A stretch of 60,937 nt of DNA, from positions 1-60,937 of the forward strand of contig WLKK01000002.1 in assembly GCA_009701305.1 (NCBI GenBank). Direction: 5' to 3'. The notes under the pieces were generated by a model, which saw only the letters and a list, made by a program, of their open reading frames with translations, did not search any database and had not been told where the DNA came from. The DNA comes from Actinomycetota bacterium (GTDB taxonomy: Bacteria; Actinomycetota; Actinomycetes; Nanopelagicales; Nanopelagicaceae). Shown in pieces: positions 21,173-29,032 of the stretch. The position numbers were made by a program, and so were the translations under genes. Position 1 is the first letter of the stretch; every line of letters begins with the position of its first letter.

Positions 21173-22084
21173 TTAGTTAAGAGGAGTGCCCTCCATTTTT
21201 CGCAGAGTTTCAATTCGTTGTTGTATCGGTGGATGAGATGCAAACATTTGCGAAACGCTCTTGCCATCAAGTGGTGATTCAATCCAAATATGGGCAACAG
21301 CATTTGAACGCTGTTTCACAACAGTGCTGTCCTGAGCTAAAACTTCTAGGGCACTTCGTAATCCACTTGGGTTTCGAGTAAAAGCGACTGCTGTCGCATC
21401 TGCTAAGGACTCTCTCTTTCGAGAAATTGCAGATTTCAGTAATAAGGCAGCAATGGGAGCGAGAATTAGCACAAACAAAGAGATTACTAACATAACTGGA
21501 TTCGCATTACTATCGCGATCACGTCTTCCGCCACCAAACCACATCATTCGCATCAACATGTCACTCACTATGGCAATTGCCCCTGCAGATGTTGCTGCAA
21601 CTGCAGAAACTAAAGTATCGCGATTCGCAACATGTGCCATTTCGTGTGCAACAACTCCTTGAAGTTGATCACGATCCATTACATCTAATAAGCCAGTTGT
21701 AAAAGCAATAACCGCTCTATCTATGTTTCTTCCTGTTGCAAAGGCATTTGGGGCATCATCTTCCACAATTGCAACTTTTGGCATAGGTAGGCCGCTAGCA
21801 ATTGTTACTTCTTGAATTAATCCAAATAACTTTGGATTATCACTTTCTTGAATTATTTTTGCGCCGGTCATCCGCATTACTAACTTATCTGAGGAGTAGT
21901 AAGAACCCCATACCGAAAATAATGAAAATCCCACAGCAAGCGGAACTATTGCCGCTCCTCCACCACCAAAATATGAAAGTGCAGCAAATGCGACAAGCCA
22001 CGATAAAAATCCGAGAGAAATAAGTAAAAAGATCGTCTTTCGCTTATTTGCTAATTGAAGCGTCCGAAAATTAAATGTTGCCAT
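21173..22084 (-). CDS. htpX: Membrane zinc metalloprotease HtpX
   Basis: An M48-family protease of 303 residues. Two hydrophobic segments lie at about residues 18-60, the zinc motif HEMAH is at 147-151, and two further membrane-like segments follow (about 160-215), then a zinc-ligand Glu region (RKRESLADATAV). HtpX degrades damaged membrane proteins. It overlaps lemA by one base, the usual lemA-htpX pairing in Actinobacteria. Confidence 0.94.
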   Translation of the reverse strand: MATFNFRTLQLANKRKTIFLLISLGFLSWLVAFAALSYFGGGGAAIVPLAVGFSLFSVWGSYYSSDKLVMRMTGAKIIQESDNPKLFGLIQEVTIASGLPMPKVAIVEDDAPNAFATGRNIDRAVIAFTTGLLDVMDRDQLQGVVAHEMAHVANRDTLVSAVAATSAGAIAIVSDMLMRMMWFGGGRRDRDSNANPVMLVISLFVLILAPIAALLLKSAISRKRESLADATAVAFTRNPSGLRSALEVLAQDSTVVKQRSNAVAHIWIESPLDGKSVSQMFASHPPIQQRIETLRKMEGTPLN

Positions 22085-22638
22085 TAGAAGTTGACTTTAG
22101 GCGCCTTACGATCTTGCGGATCATCAACTTCATAAAATTCGCGTTCGCCTACTTTTGCGATTCCAGCAAATAGATTTGATGGAATAGTTGCAACAGCTGT
22201 GTTTAATGCGCGGACATTCTCATTGTAAAATTGTCGAGCAAATCCAACTTTATTTTCAGTTGTTGCTAACTCTTCTTGTAAAGATAAAAAGTTTGCAGAT
22301 GCTTTTAAATCTGGATAATTCTCGGCAACTGCTAACAATCCTCTCAAAGCTTGAGTCAACATTCCATCTGCTGCTGCGACATCTGGCACAGTTGTGGCTG
22401 TAGTTGCGGCGGCTCTTGCTTGCACAACTTTTTCAAAGGTAACACTTTCATGTGCCGCATATCCTTTAACTGTTTCAACCAAATTCGGAATCAAATCAGC
22501 ACGTCTTTTTAACTGCACTTCAATCTGAGCAAAAGATTCATCAACAGCCACATTTAATTTAATCAATTTGTTGTATTGGCCAACAGCAAATATTGCAAGG
22601 AAGGCGAGTACGGCGAGGGCGATTAGCAGTTCAGTCAT
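22084..22638 (-). CDS. lemA: LemA family protein
   Basis: A 184-residue protein with an N-terminal membrane helix (about residues 3-21) and a long helical domain. QIEVQLKRRADLIPNLVETVKGYAAHE is represented by the segments QLKRRADLIPNLV and KGYAAHE, the hallmark of LemA. The C-terminus NENVRALNTAVATIPSN is also typical. Its function is not well defined, but it is commonly coupled to HtpX, as here. Confidence 0.93.
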   Translation of the reverse strand: MTELLIALAVLAFLAIFAVGQYNKLIKLNVAVDESFAQIEVQLKRRADLIPNLVETVKGYAAHESVTFEKVVQARAAATTATTVPDVAAADGMLTQALRGLLAVAENYPDLKASANFLSLQEELATTENKVGFARQFYNENVRALNTAVATIPSNLFAGIAKVGEREFYEVDDPQDRKAPKVNF

Positions 22639-22644
22639 AGCCCT

Positions 22645-22650
22645 AATCTA
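22645..22650 (-). promoter_or_regulatory. -10 box of lemA-htpX
   Basis: TAGATT on the minus strand ends six bases before the lemA ATG, the leaderless spacing. No -35 box could be recognised. Confidence 0.42.
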
Positions 22651-22711
22651 GGCGAGGATCTTTAAAACTGCCTGAGAGCTGGAATAGGGCAAATTTAGGC
22701 TCAACTTACGG

Positions 22712-22742
22712 TTGCGAAGGTATGTTACTGGCGGGTAACATA
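22712..22742 (+). promoter_or_regulatory. Promoter with overlapping perfect palindromic operator before the acyl-CoA dehydrogenase
   Basis: TTGCGA (22712-22717) and TAACAT (22736-22741) are spaced by 18 bases, with the ATG seven bases further on. A perfect 8-bp inverted repeat, TATGTTAC-N6-GTAACATA (22721-22742), covers the spacer and the -10 box. A repressor bound here would block polymerase. TetR-family regulators of fatty-acid genes often use such sites, but no regulator gene is adjacent. Confidence 0.62.
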
Positions 22743-22748
22743 GCCCAC

Positions 22749-24578
22749 ATGGGCCATTACATCTCTAATCTGCGTGATATTCAATTCAACCTTTTTGATC
22801 TACTCGGACGTGGTGAGGTGCTCGAAAAAGGAGCTTTTGCTGAGATCGATCGTGACACCGCTAATGGGATGTTGGATGAAGTAAAACGGATGTCTGAAAA
22901 TGATTTAGCAGAATCTTTTGTTGAGGGCGATCGTTTAGGTGTTGATTTTAATCCAGCAACCGGAGATGCGAAGTTACCTGAAAGTTTTAAAAAATCTTAT
23001 CGTGCCTATATGGATGGTGAATGGTGGCGAATTGATACTCCAGCTGAATTAGGTGGAACTGTAATTCCACCTTCACTTCGTTGGGCAATCGCAGAAATGG
23101 TTTTAGGATCAAATCCGTCGGTACATATCTACGCATCTGGGCCAGCTTTTGCACATGTCGCATTTGCACTTGGCACTGAGCGCGATAAGAAAATTGCAAA
23201 AATTATGATTGATCGAGAGTGGGCAGCAACAATGATGCTCACCGAACCAGATGCAGGAAGTGATGTTGGAGCGGGTCGATCAAAAGCTGTGGATCAAGGT
23301 GATGGCACATGGCATATCACCGGAACAAAACGTTATATAACTTCAGGTGATCATGACTTGAGTGAAAATATTATGCATTATGTATTAGCACGCCGTGAAG
23401 GAGGTAGACCAGGAACAAAAGGTTTAAGTCTTTTCTTAATTCCAAAATTTATGTTTGATCTTGAAACTGGTGATCTTGGTAAACGTAACGGTGTCTATGT
23501 AACCAGCATCGAACACAAGATGGGTTTAAATGTTTCAGCAACTTGTGAAATGAATCTAGGCGAAAAAGAACCTGCTGTTGGTTATTTACTTGGCGAAGTC
23601 CATGAGGGTATTGCCCAAATGTTCAAAGTAATCGAGTTTGCTCGAATGATGGTTGGCACAAAGGCAATAGCAACTCTAAGTGCTGGATACCAACAAGCCC
23701 TTGCTTATGCCAAAGAGCGAATTCAAGGCCCTGATATGGTGCAAATGACAGATAAAGCAAGCCCGCGGGTTTCGATTATTCATCATCCAGATGTGCGCAG
23801 ATCATTAATGATGCAAAAATCATACTCTGAAGGAATGCGCTCACTAATTCTATTCACGGCTTCAATCCAAGATGACATTTTAATTGCCAAAGAGGCGGGC
23901 GCTGATAAAGATGCGCTGCAAGATCTCGAAGCGTTAAATGATCTTTTACTTCCGGTAGTAAAAGGTTATGGAAGTGAGAAATCTTGGACATTGTTAGGTA
24001 CTGAATCGCTACAGACTTTCGGTGGTGCAGGATTCACTATGGATTGGCCACTTGAACAGTATGTAAGAGATGCAAAAATTGATACTTTGTATGAAGGAAC
24101 TACTGCGATACAAGGTTTGGATTTCTTCTTCCGTAAAATTATTAAAGACCAGGGTCGCGCTATTGGCCTATTAGCCAAACAAATAGGAAAATTTGCTGCT
24201 AGTGATGGAGAGCTTGCTAACGAGAAGAGTGAACTTAGTAAAGCTTTGCAAGAAGTAAATACAGCGATGGGCTCTTTGGTAGGGGTAGCGATGGCCTCAC
24301 AAGAAGATCCAAAAGAACTTTACAAAATTGGGCAAAGCTCATCACGATTATTGATGATGGTTGGCGATTTGATCACGGCTTGGTTATTACTACGCCAAGC
24401 TGAAATTGCTAGCGCCAAAATAGGCGCTGCTTCAGATCGCGATCGTGCTTTTTATGAGGGGAAAATTGCTTCTGCGAAATTTTTCATTAGAAACGTTTTG
24501 CCTAATCTAGCCACCGACAGAGCAATCATTGAAAATGTAGACAACTCAATTATGGAGATCAGCGAAAACGCCTTTTAG
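22749..24578 (+). CDS. Acyl-CoA dehydrogenase, FadE5-like
   Basis: A 609-residue flavoenzyme, longer than the usual 380-residue family because of an N-terminal extension and a C-terminal helical domain, as in mycobacterial FadE5. MMLTEPDAGSDVG and GTKRYITSGDHD are FAD/substrate motifs, and the catalytic glutamate lies in YEGTTAIQGLDFFFRK. I prefer the ATG at 22749 (MGHYISNLRDIQFNLF), because the earlier ATG at 22722 lies inside the operator and -10. It introduces a double bond into acyl-CoA in beta-oxidation, and electrons could reach the EtfD-like protein via ETF. Confidence 0.9.
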   Translation: MGHYISNLRDIQFNLFDLLGRGEVLEKGAFAEIDRDTANGMLDEVKRMSENDLAESFVEGDRLGVDFNPATGDAKLPESFKKSYRAYMDGEWWRIDTPAELGGTVIPPSLRWAIAEMVLGSNPSVHIYASGPAFAHVAFALGTERDKKIAKIMIDREWAATMMLTEPDAGSDVGAGRSKAVDQGDGTWHITGTKRYITSGDHDLSENIMHYVLARREGGRPGTKGLSLFLIPKFMFDLETGDLGKRNGVYVTSIEHKMGLNVSATCEMNLGEKEPAVGYLLGEVHEGIAQMFKVIEFARMMVGTKAIATLSAGYQQALAYAKERIQGPDMVQMTDKASPRVSIIHHPDVRRSLMMQKSYSEGMRSLILFTASIQDDILIAKEAGADKDALQDLEALNDLLLPVVKGYGSEKSWTLLGTESLQTFGGAGFTMDWPLEQYVRDAKIDTLYEGTTAIQGLDFFFRKIIKDQGRAIGLLAKQIGKFAASDGELANEKSELSKALQEVNTAMGSLVGVAMASQEDPKELYKIGQSSSRLLMMVGDLITAWLLLRQAEIASAKIGAASDRDRAFYEGKIASAKFFIRNVLPNLATDRAIIENVDNSIMEISENAF

Positions 24579-24603
24579 TTTTGGCGGGATGTTAATTTCT
24601 ATA

Positions 24604-24609
24604 TAGAGT
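24604..24609 (+). promoter_or_regulatory. -10 box of the DMT transporter gene
   Basis: TAGAGT ends six bases before the GTG at 24616, consistent with leaderless initiation. No -35 box is obvious. Confidence 0.35.
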
Positions 24610-24615
24610 GTTCTA

Positions 24616-25542
24616 GTGCGTAAATTTAAAGGTGAAATCATGTTGTTCGCCAGCGCATTCCTTTTTGCAGCTTCGGGAATCCCAGCTAAATTACTATTAG
24701 CTCAGGATTTAACAGCGTTTCGATTAACACAGGTTCGCTGCTTAGGTGCGTTTGTACTTTTAGTTACCTATCTATTGATTCGAAATCGCCATTCACTTTT
24801 AATGACCAAAAAAGAAATTCCCTTTTTACTTGCTTATGGGATCATCGGTTTTGCTGGAGTCCAGGCGGCTTACTTCTTCGCCATCGGCCGAATGGAATTA
24901 AGTATTGCCTTAGTTATTGAATTTACCGCTCCGATTTGGATAACTTTTTACGTACGGTACATTCAAAAACGGCAGGTAGCTTCGACTATGTGGTGGGCGA
25001 TCGCTTTAGCATTTATCGGCTTAACTCTTGTCGCTCAGATCTATCGCGGCATGACTGTAGATGGCCTGGGATTTGCGGTTGCACTAGCTGACGCGTTTGC
25101 GCTTGCGGCCTACTTTTTAATGGGTGAACAGGGCGTCAAAACTCGATCAAGTACTTCACTCACTACTTATGGCTTTGGTGTCTCTACGCTTTTTTGGTTT
25201 TTTGTACTACCGGTTTGGAATTTTCCCTTTGAAATCTTTACCCAACAGATTCCGTTAAGTGGTATTTCAGATTCCACTCTTCCTGGTTGGGTGTTACTTA
25301 CTTACATGATTTTGGCGGGAACAATAGTTCCCTATCTTTGTGTTTTAAACGGAATTAGATTTATCAGCGCATCACAAGCAAGTCTGATCGGAATGCTAGA
25401 GCCAGTTATCGCTGGATTCCTTGCCTGGTTTGCGTTGTCAGAACAACTCGCACCGATTCAACTACTCGGCGGCGCAATAGTATTAGCTGGAATTTATTTA
25501 GCGGAAAGATCCAGACAAGCCTCGCACAATCCACTTAATTAA
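24616..25542 (+). CDS. EamA/DMT-superfamily transporter
   Basis: A 308-residue inner-membrane protein with about ten hydrophobic helices in two EamA repeats. Typical features are FAASGIPAKLLL in helix 1 and LEPVIAGFLAWFALSEQL near residues 258-275, as in RhtA-like amino-acid or metabolite exporters. The start is GTG. It converges on dnaB with a four-base overlap, leaving no room for a terminator. The transported compound is unknown. Confidence 0.87.
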   Translation: MRKFKGEIMLFASAFLFAASGIPAKLLLAQDLTAFRLTQVRCLGAFVLLVTYLLIRNRHSLLMTKKEIPFLLAYGIIGFAGVQAAYFFAIGRMELSIALVIEFTAPIWITFYVRYIQKRQVASTMWWAIALAFIGLTLVAQIYRGMTVDGLGFAVALADAFALAAYFLMGEQGVKTRSSTSLTTYGFGVSTLFWFFVLPVWNFPFEIFTQQIPLSGISDSTLPGWVLLTYMILAGTIVPYLCVLNGIRFISASQASLIGMLEPVIAGFLAWFALSEQLAPIQLLGGAIVLAGIYLAERSRQASHNPLN

Positions 25543-26894
25543 ATCTGTGTAGCCATATCAACAAAGCGCGAGAAATGTCCTTGGAAAGCAACAGTTACTG
25601 TACGGGTCGGACCATTTCGGTGTTTAGCCACAATTAAATCAGCTTCACCTTGTCTTGGGCTATCTCGTTCATATTGATCTTCACGGTGCAGCAAAATAAC
25701 CATGTCCGCATCCTGCTCAATGGATCCGGATTCGCGCAGATCAGAGAGCATCGGCTTTTTGTCTGCTCTTTGTTCAGGAGAACGGTTTAACTGTGAAATT
25801 GCCACTACAGGCACATCTAACTCTTTTGCTAATAATTTCAACTGCCTCGAAAACTCTGAAACTTCTTGTTGCCGATTTTCAACACGTTTTCCACTTGTCA
25901 TAAGTTGCAAGTAATCAATAATAATTAATTTCAAGCCGTGGCGTTGTTTCAAACGACGGGCTTTTGCACGGATCTCCATCAAAGTTAAGTTAGGAGAATC
26001 ATCAATGAACAATGGTGCATCTGAGATCTCGCCCATCCGTCGTGCTAAACGACCCCATTCATCATCACTCATAGTTCCACTGCGCATATTGTGCAGAGGT
26101 ACGCGTGCTTCAGCAGAAAGCATTCTCATGGTAATTTCGTTGCGACCCATTTCAAGAGAGAAGATCACCGAAGCCATTCCATGTTTAATGGAGGCGTTGC
26201 GTGCGAGATCTAATCCAAGAGTTGATTTACCGATGGCAGGACGCGCAGCGATGACAATCATATTTCCTGGGTGTAGTCCATTTGTTAATTCATCTAAATC
26301 TTTGAATCCGGTAGGTACACCGTTTAAAGTTCCACCACGAGAACCAATCGCTTCGATCTCATCTAATGTTCCAGCAAGCAAAACATTTAATGGTTGATAA
26401 TCTTCACTTGCGCGGCGTTCGGTTACTGCATAAACCTCAGCTTGCGCTTGATCAACAACATCATCAACGTCACCTTCACTTGCAAAACCAAGTTGAACAA
26501 TCTTTGTGCCGGCTTCTACCAAACGTCGCAAGATTGCGCGCTCGCGCACAATGCGCGCGTAATAACCAGCATTTGCCGCTGTTGGCACTGATGCAATAAG
26601 TGTGTGCATATAAGGTGCACCACCAACGCGACCAATTTCGCCAAGTTTTGTTAACTCAGCAGAAACAGTTACGGCATCAACAGGTTCGCCGCGACTATAC
26701 AAATCTAAAATTGCTTCATAAATTAATTCATGTGCTGGACGGTAAAAATCATTTCCGCGCAAAAGTTCAACAACATCGGCGATTGCATCTTTACTTAACA
26801 TCATTCCGCCGAGAACACCTTGCTCAGCTACAACATCATGCGGTGGGACCCGTTCAAACTCTGGAGAACGGTTGGGCAATTCTGCGACTGACAT
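25539..26894 (-). CDS. dnaB: Replicative DNA helicase DnaB
   Basis: A hexameric helicase of 451 residues. The N-terminal primase-interacting domain (about 15-115) is followed by the RecA-type motor with Walker A ARPAIGKST at 217-225, the Walker-B region LKLIIIDYLQLM, and the arginine-rich HRNGPTRTV tail. No intein is present. The ATG follows a strong AGGAGG site. Two perfect DnaA boxes lie about 95-135 bases upstream. The loader-like DciA is encoded at 54033, next to recF. Confidence 0.97.
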   Translation of the reverse strand: MSVAELPNRSPEFERVPPHDVVAEQGVLGGMMLSKDAIADVVELLRGNDFYRPAHELIYEAILDLYSRGEPVDAVTVSAELTKLGEIGRVGGAPYMHTLIASVPTAANAGYYARIVRERAILRRLVEAGTKIVQLGFASEGDVDDVVDQAQAEVYAVTERRASEDYQPLNVLLAGTLDEIEAIGSRGGTLNGVPTGFKDLDELTNGLHPGNMIVIAARPAIGKSTLGLDLARNASIKHGMASVIFSLEMGRNEITMRMLSAEARVPLHNMRSGTMSDDEWGRLARRMGEISDAPLFIDDSPNLTLMEIRAKARRLKQRHGLKLIIIDYLQLMTSGKRVENRQQEVSEFSRQLKLLAKELDVPVVAISQLNRSPEQRADKKPMLSDLRESGSIEQDADMVILLHREDQYERDSPRQGEADLIVAKHRNGPTRTVTVAFQGHFSRFVDMATQI

Positions 26895-26987
26895 CTGCCC
26901 ACCTCCTGCCTGTAATTGTTGTACTGCGCAAGATACGCATGATCACCGACACCCCAATTTGGGCTGTGTGAAAAGAAGGGGAGTAAC

Positions 26988-27028
26988 TGTGGATAACTTC
27001 GATTTTGAAGGGGAGAAGTTGTGGATAA
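26988..27028 (-). promoter_or_regulatory. Two consensus DnaA boxes upstream of dnaB
   Basis: TTATCCACA occurs on the minus strand at 26988-26996 and 27020-27028, same orientation, 32 bp apart. They lie in the 325-bp gap between dnaB and rplI. Weaker boxes are at 27089-27097 and 27106-27114. Nothing else coding is seen in the gap. The boxes may let DnaA control dnaB transcription. Confidence 0.7.
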
Positions 27029-27170
27029 GAAAGTAGATACTGCCCCGCAAACCCACAGGTCACGGTAACTATGCAGGTAGGGCTGCTTCTTTCCACAAAG
27101 GTAGGTGTGGACAGAGGTTTATTTCCCAATCTCAGCATTTGGACTAGTAACCAGACCGGAAAGGGACAAG

Positions 27171-27199
27171 AAAAAGGGCCCACTCAATTGAGCAGGCCC
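27171..27199 (-). terminator. Intrinsic terminator after rplI
   Basis: On the minus strand GGGCCTGCTC, loop AATT and GAGTGGGCCC form a ten-pair stem with two G-U pairs, followed by TTTTT. It ends the rpsF-ssb-rpsR-rplI transcript and insulates dnaB. Confidence 0.85.
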
Positions 27200-27219
27200 A
27201 GGATTTCTAATCTCTTTAC

Positions 27220-27666
27220 TTAAGCAGGAACAACCTCAATATTTACGGTTGCAACAACATTTGAAAGCAAAGTTACTTTCACGCTGTGGCGACCAAGAGT
27301 TTTAATGTGTCCGGCCATCTTGATGCGATGACGATCCACATCAATACCAATCGCACTCTTAACTGCTTGAGCAACATCCTTGTCAGTTACTGATCCGAAC
27401 AAGCGGCCAGCAGTACCAACTTTTGCACCAACTTTTACATCGGCACCTTCAAGTGTTGCTTTAATCTCACGTGCATGTTCAACATCGCGAATTTCGCGAG
27501 CTTTACGAGCACGTCGAATACTTGTGATCTGCTTTTCGCCACCAGTTGACCAAGCGATTGCTTTGCCATTTGGAACTAAAAAGTTGCGCGCAAATCCATC
27601 TTTAACAGTAACGACATCTCCTGGATGACCGAGACCATTTACTTCTTGAGTAAGAATTAATTTCAT
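27220..27666 (-). CDS. rplI: Ribosomal protein bL9
   Basis: Large-subunit protein of 148 residues. The N-terminal rRNA-binding domain has MKLILTQEVNGLGHPGD and VKDGFARNFLVPNGKA, the L9 signature, followed by the connecting helix and the C-terminal domain. I start at the ATG at 27666; the frame continues upstream to 27717 but that would overlap rpsR. It is last in the rpsF-ssb-rpsR-rplI operon. Confidence 0.96.
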   Translation of the reverse strand: MKLILTQEVNGLGHPGDVVTVKDGFARNFLVPNGKAIAWSTGGEKQITSIRRARKAREIRDVEHAREIKATLEGADVKVGAKVGTAGRLFGSVTDKDVAQAVKSAIGIDVDRHRIKMAGHIKTLGRHSVKVTLLSNVVATVNIEVVPA

Positions 27667-27676
27667 CTCATGCCCC

Positions 27677-27946
27677 CTATCGTGCTGTCGATGTGTATGG
27701 AAGTAATGCAACTTCACGGCTATTTTTTACCGCAGTTGCAATCTGACGTTGGTGTTGCGTACATGCTCCAGTAACTCGGCGAGCGCGAATCTTGCCGCGA
27801 TCTGAGATGTACTTACGCAAAGTTGGTATATCTTTGTAATCGATATACGTCGCCTTGTCACGGCAGAATGAACACGGCTTTGTCTTGAAAACTTTCTTAA
27901 CAACTGCGCTTTTGCTGTTCTTTTGTTTCTTTTCTTTTGATCCCAT
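27677..27946 (-). CDS. rpsR: Ribosomal protein bS18
   Basis: An 89-residue small-subunit protein with the S18 core [16 protein letters not shown] and [11 protein letters not shown]. It carries a CSFC pair (Cys25/Cys28), so it is a zinc-binding (C+) form, whereas many paralogues lack the cysteines. The lysine-rich N-terminal extension is about 15 residues. S18 pairs with S6, encoded first in the same operon. Confidence 0.95.
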   Translation of the reverse strand: MGSKEKKQKNSKSAVVKKVFKTKPCSFCRDKATYIDYKDIPTLRKYISDRGKIRARRVTGACTQHQRQIATAVKNSREVALLPYTSTAR

Positions 27947-27967
27947 TGTGGTGCTCCCTAGGGGTGC

Positions 27968-27988
27968 CCCGCTTCTTTTGAAAGCGGG
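27968..27988. promoter_or_regulatory. Perfect hairpin between ssb and rpsR
   Basis: CCCGCTT and AAGCGGG form a perfect 7-bp inverted repeat with a seven-base loop, about 20 bases before the rpsR start, in a 108-bp AT-rich gap. It has no U tract on the minus strand, so it is more likely an mRNA processing or stability structure than a terminator. Confidence 0.4.
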
Positions 27989-28054
27989 AATGGCTATTAA
28001 TGTTTATTAATAGGTAGTCGGATAGATTTATTTAGTTATTAAATTATTGAACTA

Positions 28055-28549
28055 CTAAAACGGAGGCTCATCACTAGCACCAACAGGTGCTCCCCATGAA
28101 TCTGTTGAAGATGCAGCCCATGGATCATCGCTCATTCCACCTGTTGCAGCAGATGCGCTTGCGCGACCGCCATCAGATGTACGAGCAGCTTTAGTGACTT
28201 TTGCCGATGCATTGCGAAGGGAAGGACCGACCTCATCTACTTCAATTTCGTAGACAGTTCGCTTCTCTCCCTCTTTTGTTTCATATGAACGTTGTTTTAA
28301 ACGACCTTGCACAATTACCCGCATTCCGCGCGTAAGTGATTCAGCAACATTCTCTGCTGCTTGACGCCAAACATTGCATGAAAGAAATAAAGAGTCGCCG
28401 TCTTTCCACTCATTGGTCGCTTTATCTAAAAAGCGTGGAGTGGACGCAATGCGAAACTTTGCAACCGCAGCTCCCGAAGGAGTGAAGCGCAATTCAGGAT
28501 CATCAACTAAATTGCCAACGATCGTGATAACTGTGTCTCCAGCAGCCAT
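28055..28549 (-). CDS. ssb: Single-stranded DNA-binding protein
   Basis: A 164-residue SSB. The OB-fold covers about residues 1-110, beginning [21 protein letters not shown] and including [14 protein letters not shown] Ser/Gly/Ala-rich linker leads to the acidic tip DEPPF that recruits replication and repair proteins. It lies in the rpsF-ssb-rpsR-rplI operon, a standard actinobacterial order. Confidence 0.96.
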   Translation of the reverse strand: MAAGDTVITIVGNLVDDPELRFTPSGAAVAKFRIASTPRFLDKATNEWKDGDSLFLSCNVWRQAAENVAESLTRGMRVIVQGRLKQRSYETKEGEKRTVYEIEVDEVGPSLRNASAKVTKAARTSDGGRASASAATGGMSDDPWAASSTDSWGAPVGASDEPPF

Positions 28550-28588
28550 CTTTTTTCCTGTCTCTAGTTTTTTGGAAGTATCGCTAAA

Positions 28589-28876
28589 TTATTTTTCGGG
28601 ACGTATAACTTTTGTACGAAGTACCGCTTCATTTAGATTTAATTGGCGGTCTAACTCTTTTACTGCGGCTGGTTCGCAATGCATATCGACAACTGCGTAA
28701 ATGCCTTCAGGCTTCTTCGCAATTTCAAATGACATACGACGTCGGCCCCAGATATCAAGACGGTCTACGCGACCACCGCTATCTTTAATGATCTTGAGGT
28801 AAGTCTCGAGACTTGGGGAGACTGTTTTTTCCTCTAGATCTGGGTCAAGGATGACCATCAGTTCATAATGACGCAT
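28589..28876 (-). CDS. rpsF: Ribosomal protein bS6
   Basis: A 95-residue small-subunit protein with the typical start [16 protein letters not shown] and central [19 protein letters not shown]. It is the first gene of the operon, preceded by GGAG ten bases before the ATG. In many bacteria the S6:S18 pair binds the leader of this operon to repress it. Confidence 0.95.
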   Translation of the reverse strand: MRHYELMVILDPDLEEKTVSPSLETYLKIIKDSGGRVDRLDIWGRRRMSFEIAKKPEGIYAVVDMHCEPAAVKELDRQLNLNEAVLRTKVIRPEK

Positions 28877-28938
28877 TTATAACCAACTCCTTTGGACTAA
28901 GCGGTCACAGTATTTCTGTAACAGGAGGTTTAGCGCGT

Positions 28939-28968
28939 CTCATCTACTTCATTGCTGCCGAAGATGAG
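28939..28968 (-). promoter_or_regulatory. Inverted repeat in the rpsF upstream region
   Basis: CTCATCT-N16-AGATGAG is a perfect 7-bp inverted repeat about 65-90 bases before rpsF. Closer to the gene the minus strand carries TACAG-AAATA-CTGTGACCGC. These could be parts of an S6:S18-type leader, but I could not fit the known motif with certainty. Confidence 0.3.
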
Positions 28969-29020
28969 GTAGGTAAGGCTACCGGTTCTCACCCTCCCTC
29001 CGAAATCCCATCCCCAGCCC

Positions 29021-29026
29021 TAGGCT
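29021..29026 (+). promoter_or_regulatory. -10 box of the FemX-like gene
   Basis: TAGGCT ends six bases before the GTG start at 29033, a leaderless arrangement identical in sequence to the box before the MFS gene at 33680. Confidence 0.5.
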
Positions 29027-29032
29027 CGCCCT

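Noticed and set aside
21145-21303. 53-residue upstream extension of the D-aminoacylase frame.
   Set aside because: It would overlap htpX, and the amidohydrolase N-terminal strand starts exactly at the ATG at 21144.
26895-27219. A small stable RNA in the dnaB-rplI gap.
   Set aside because: Apart from the rplI terminator and DnaA boxes no conserved RNA structure was recognised.
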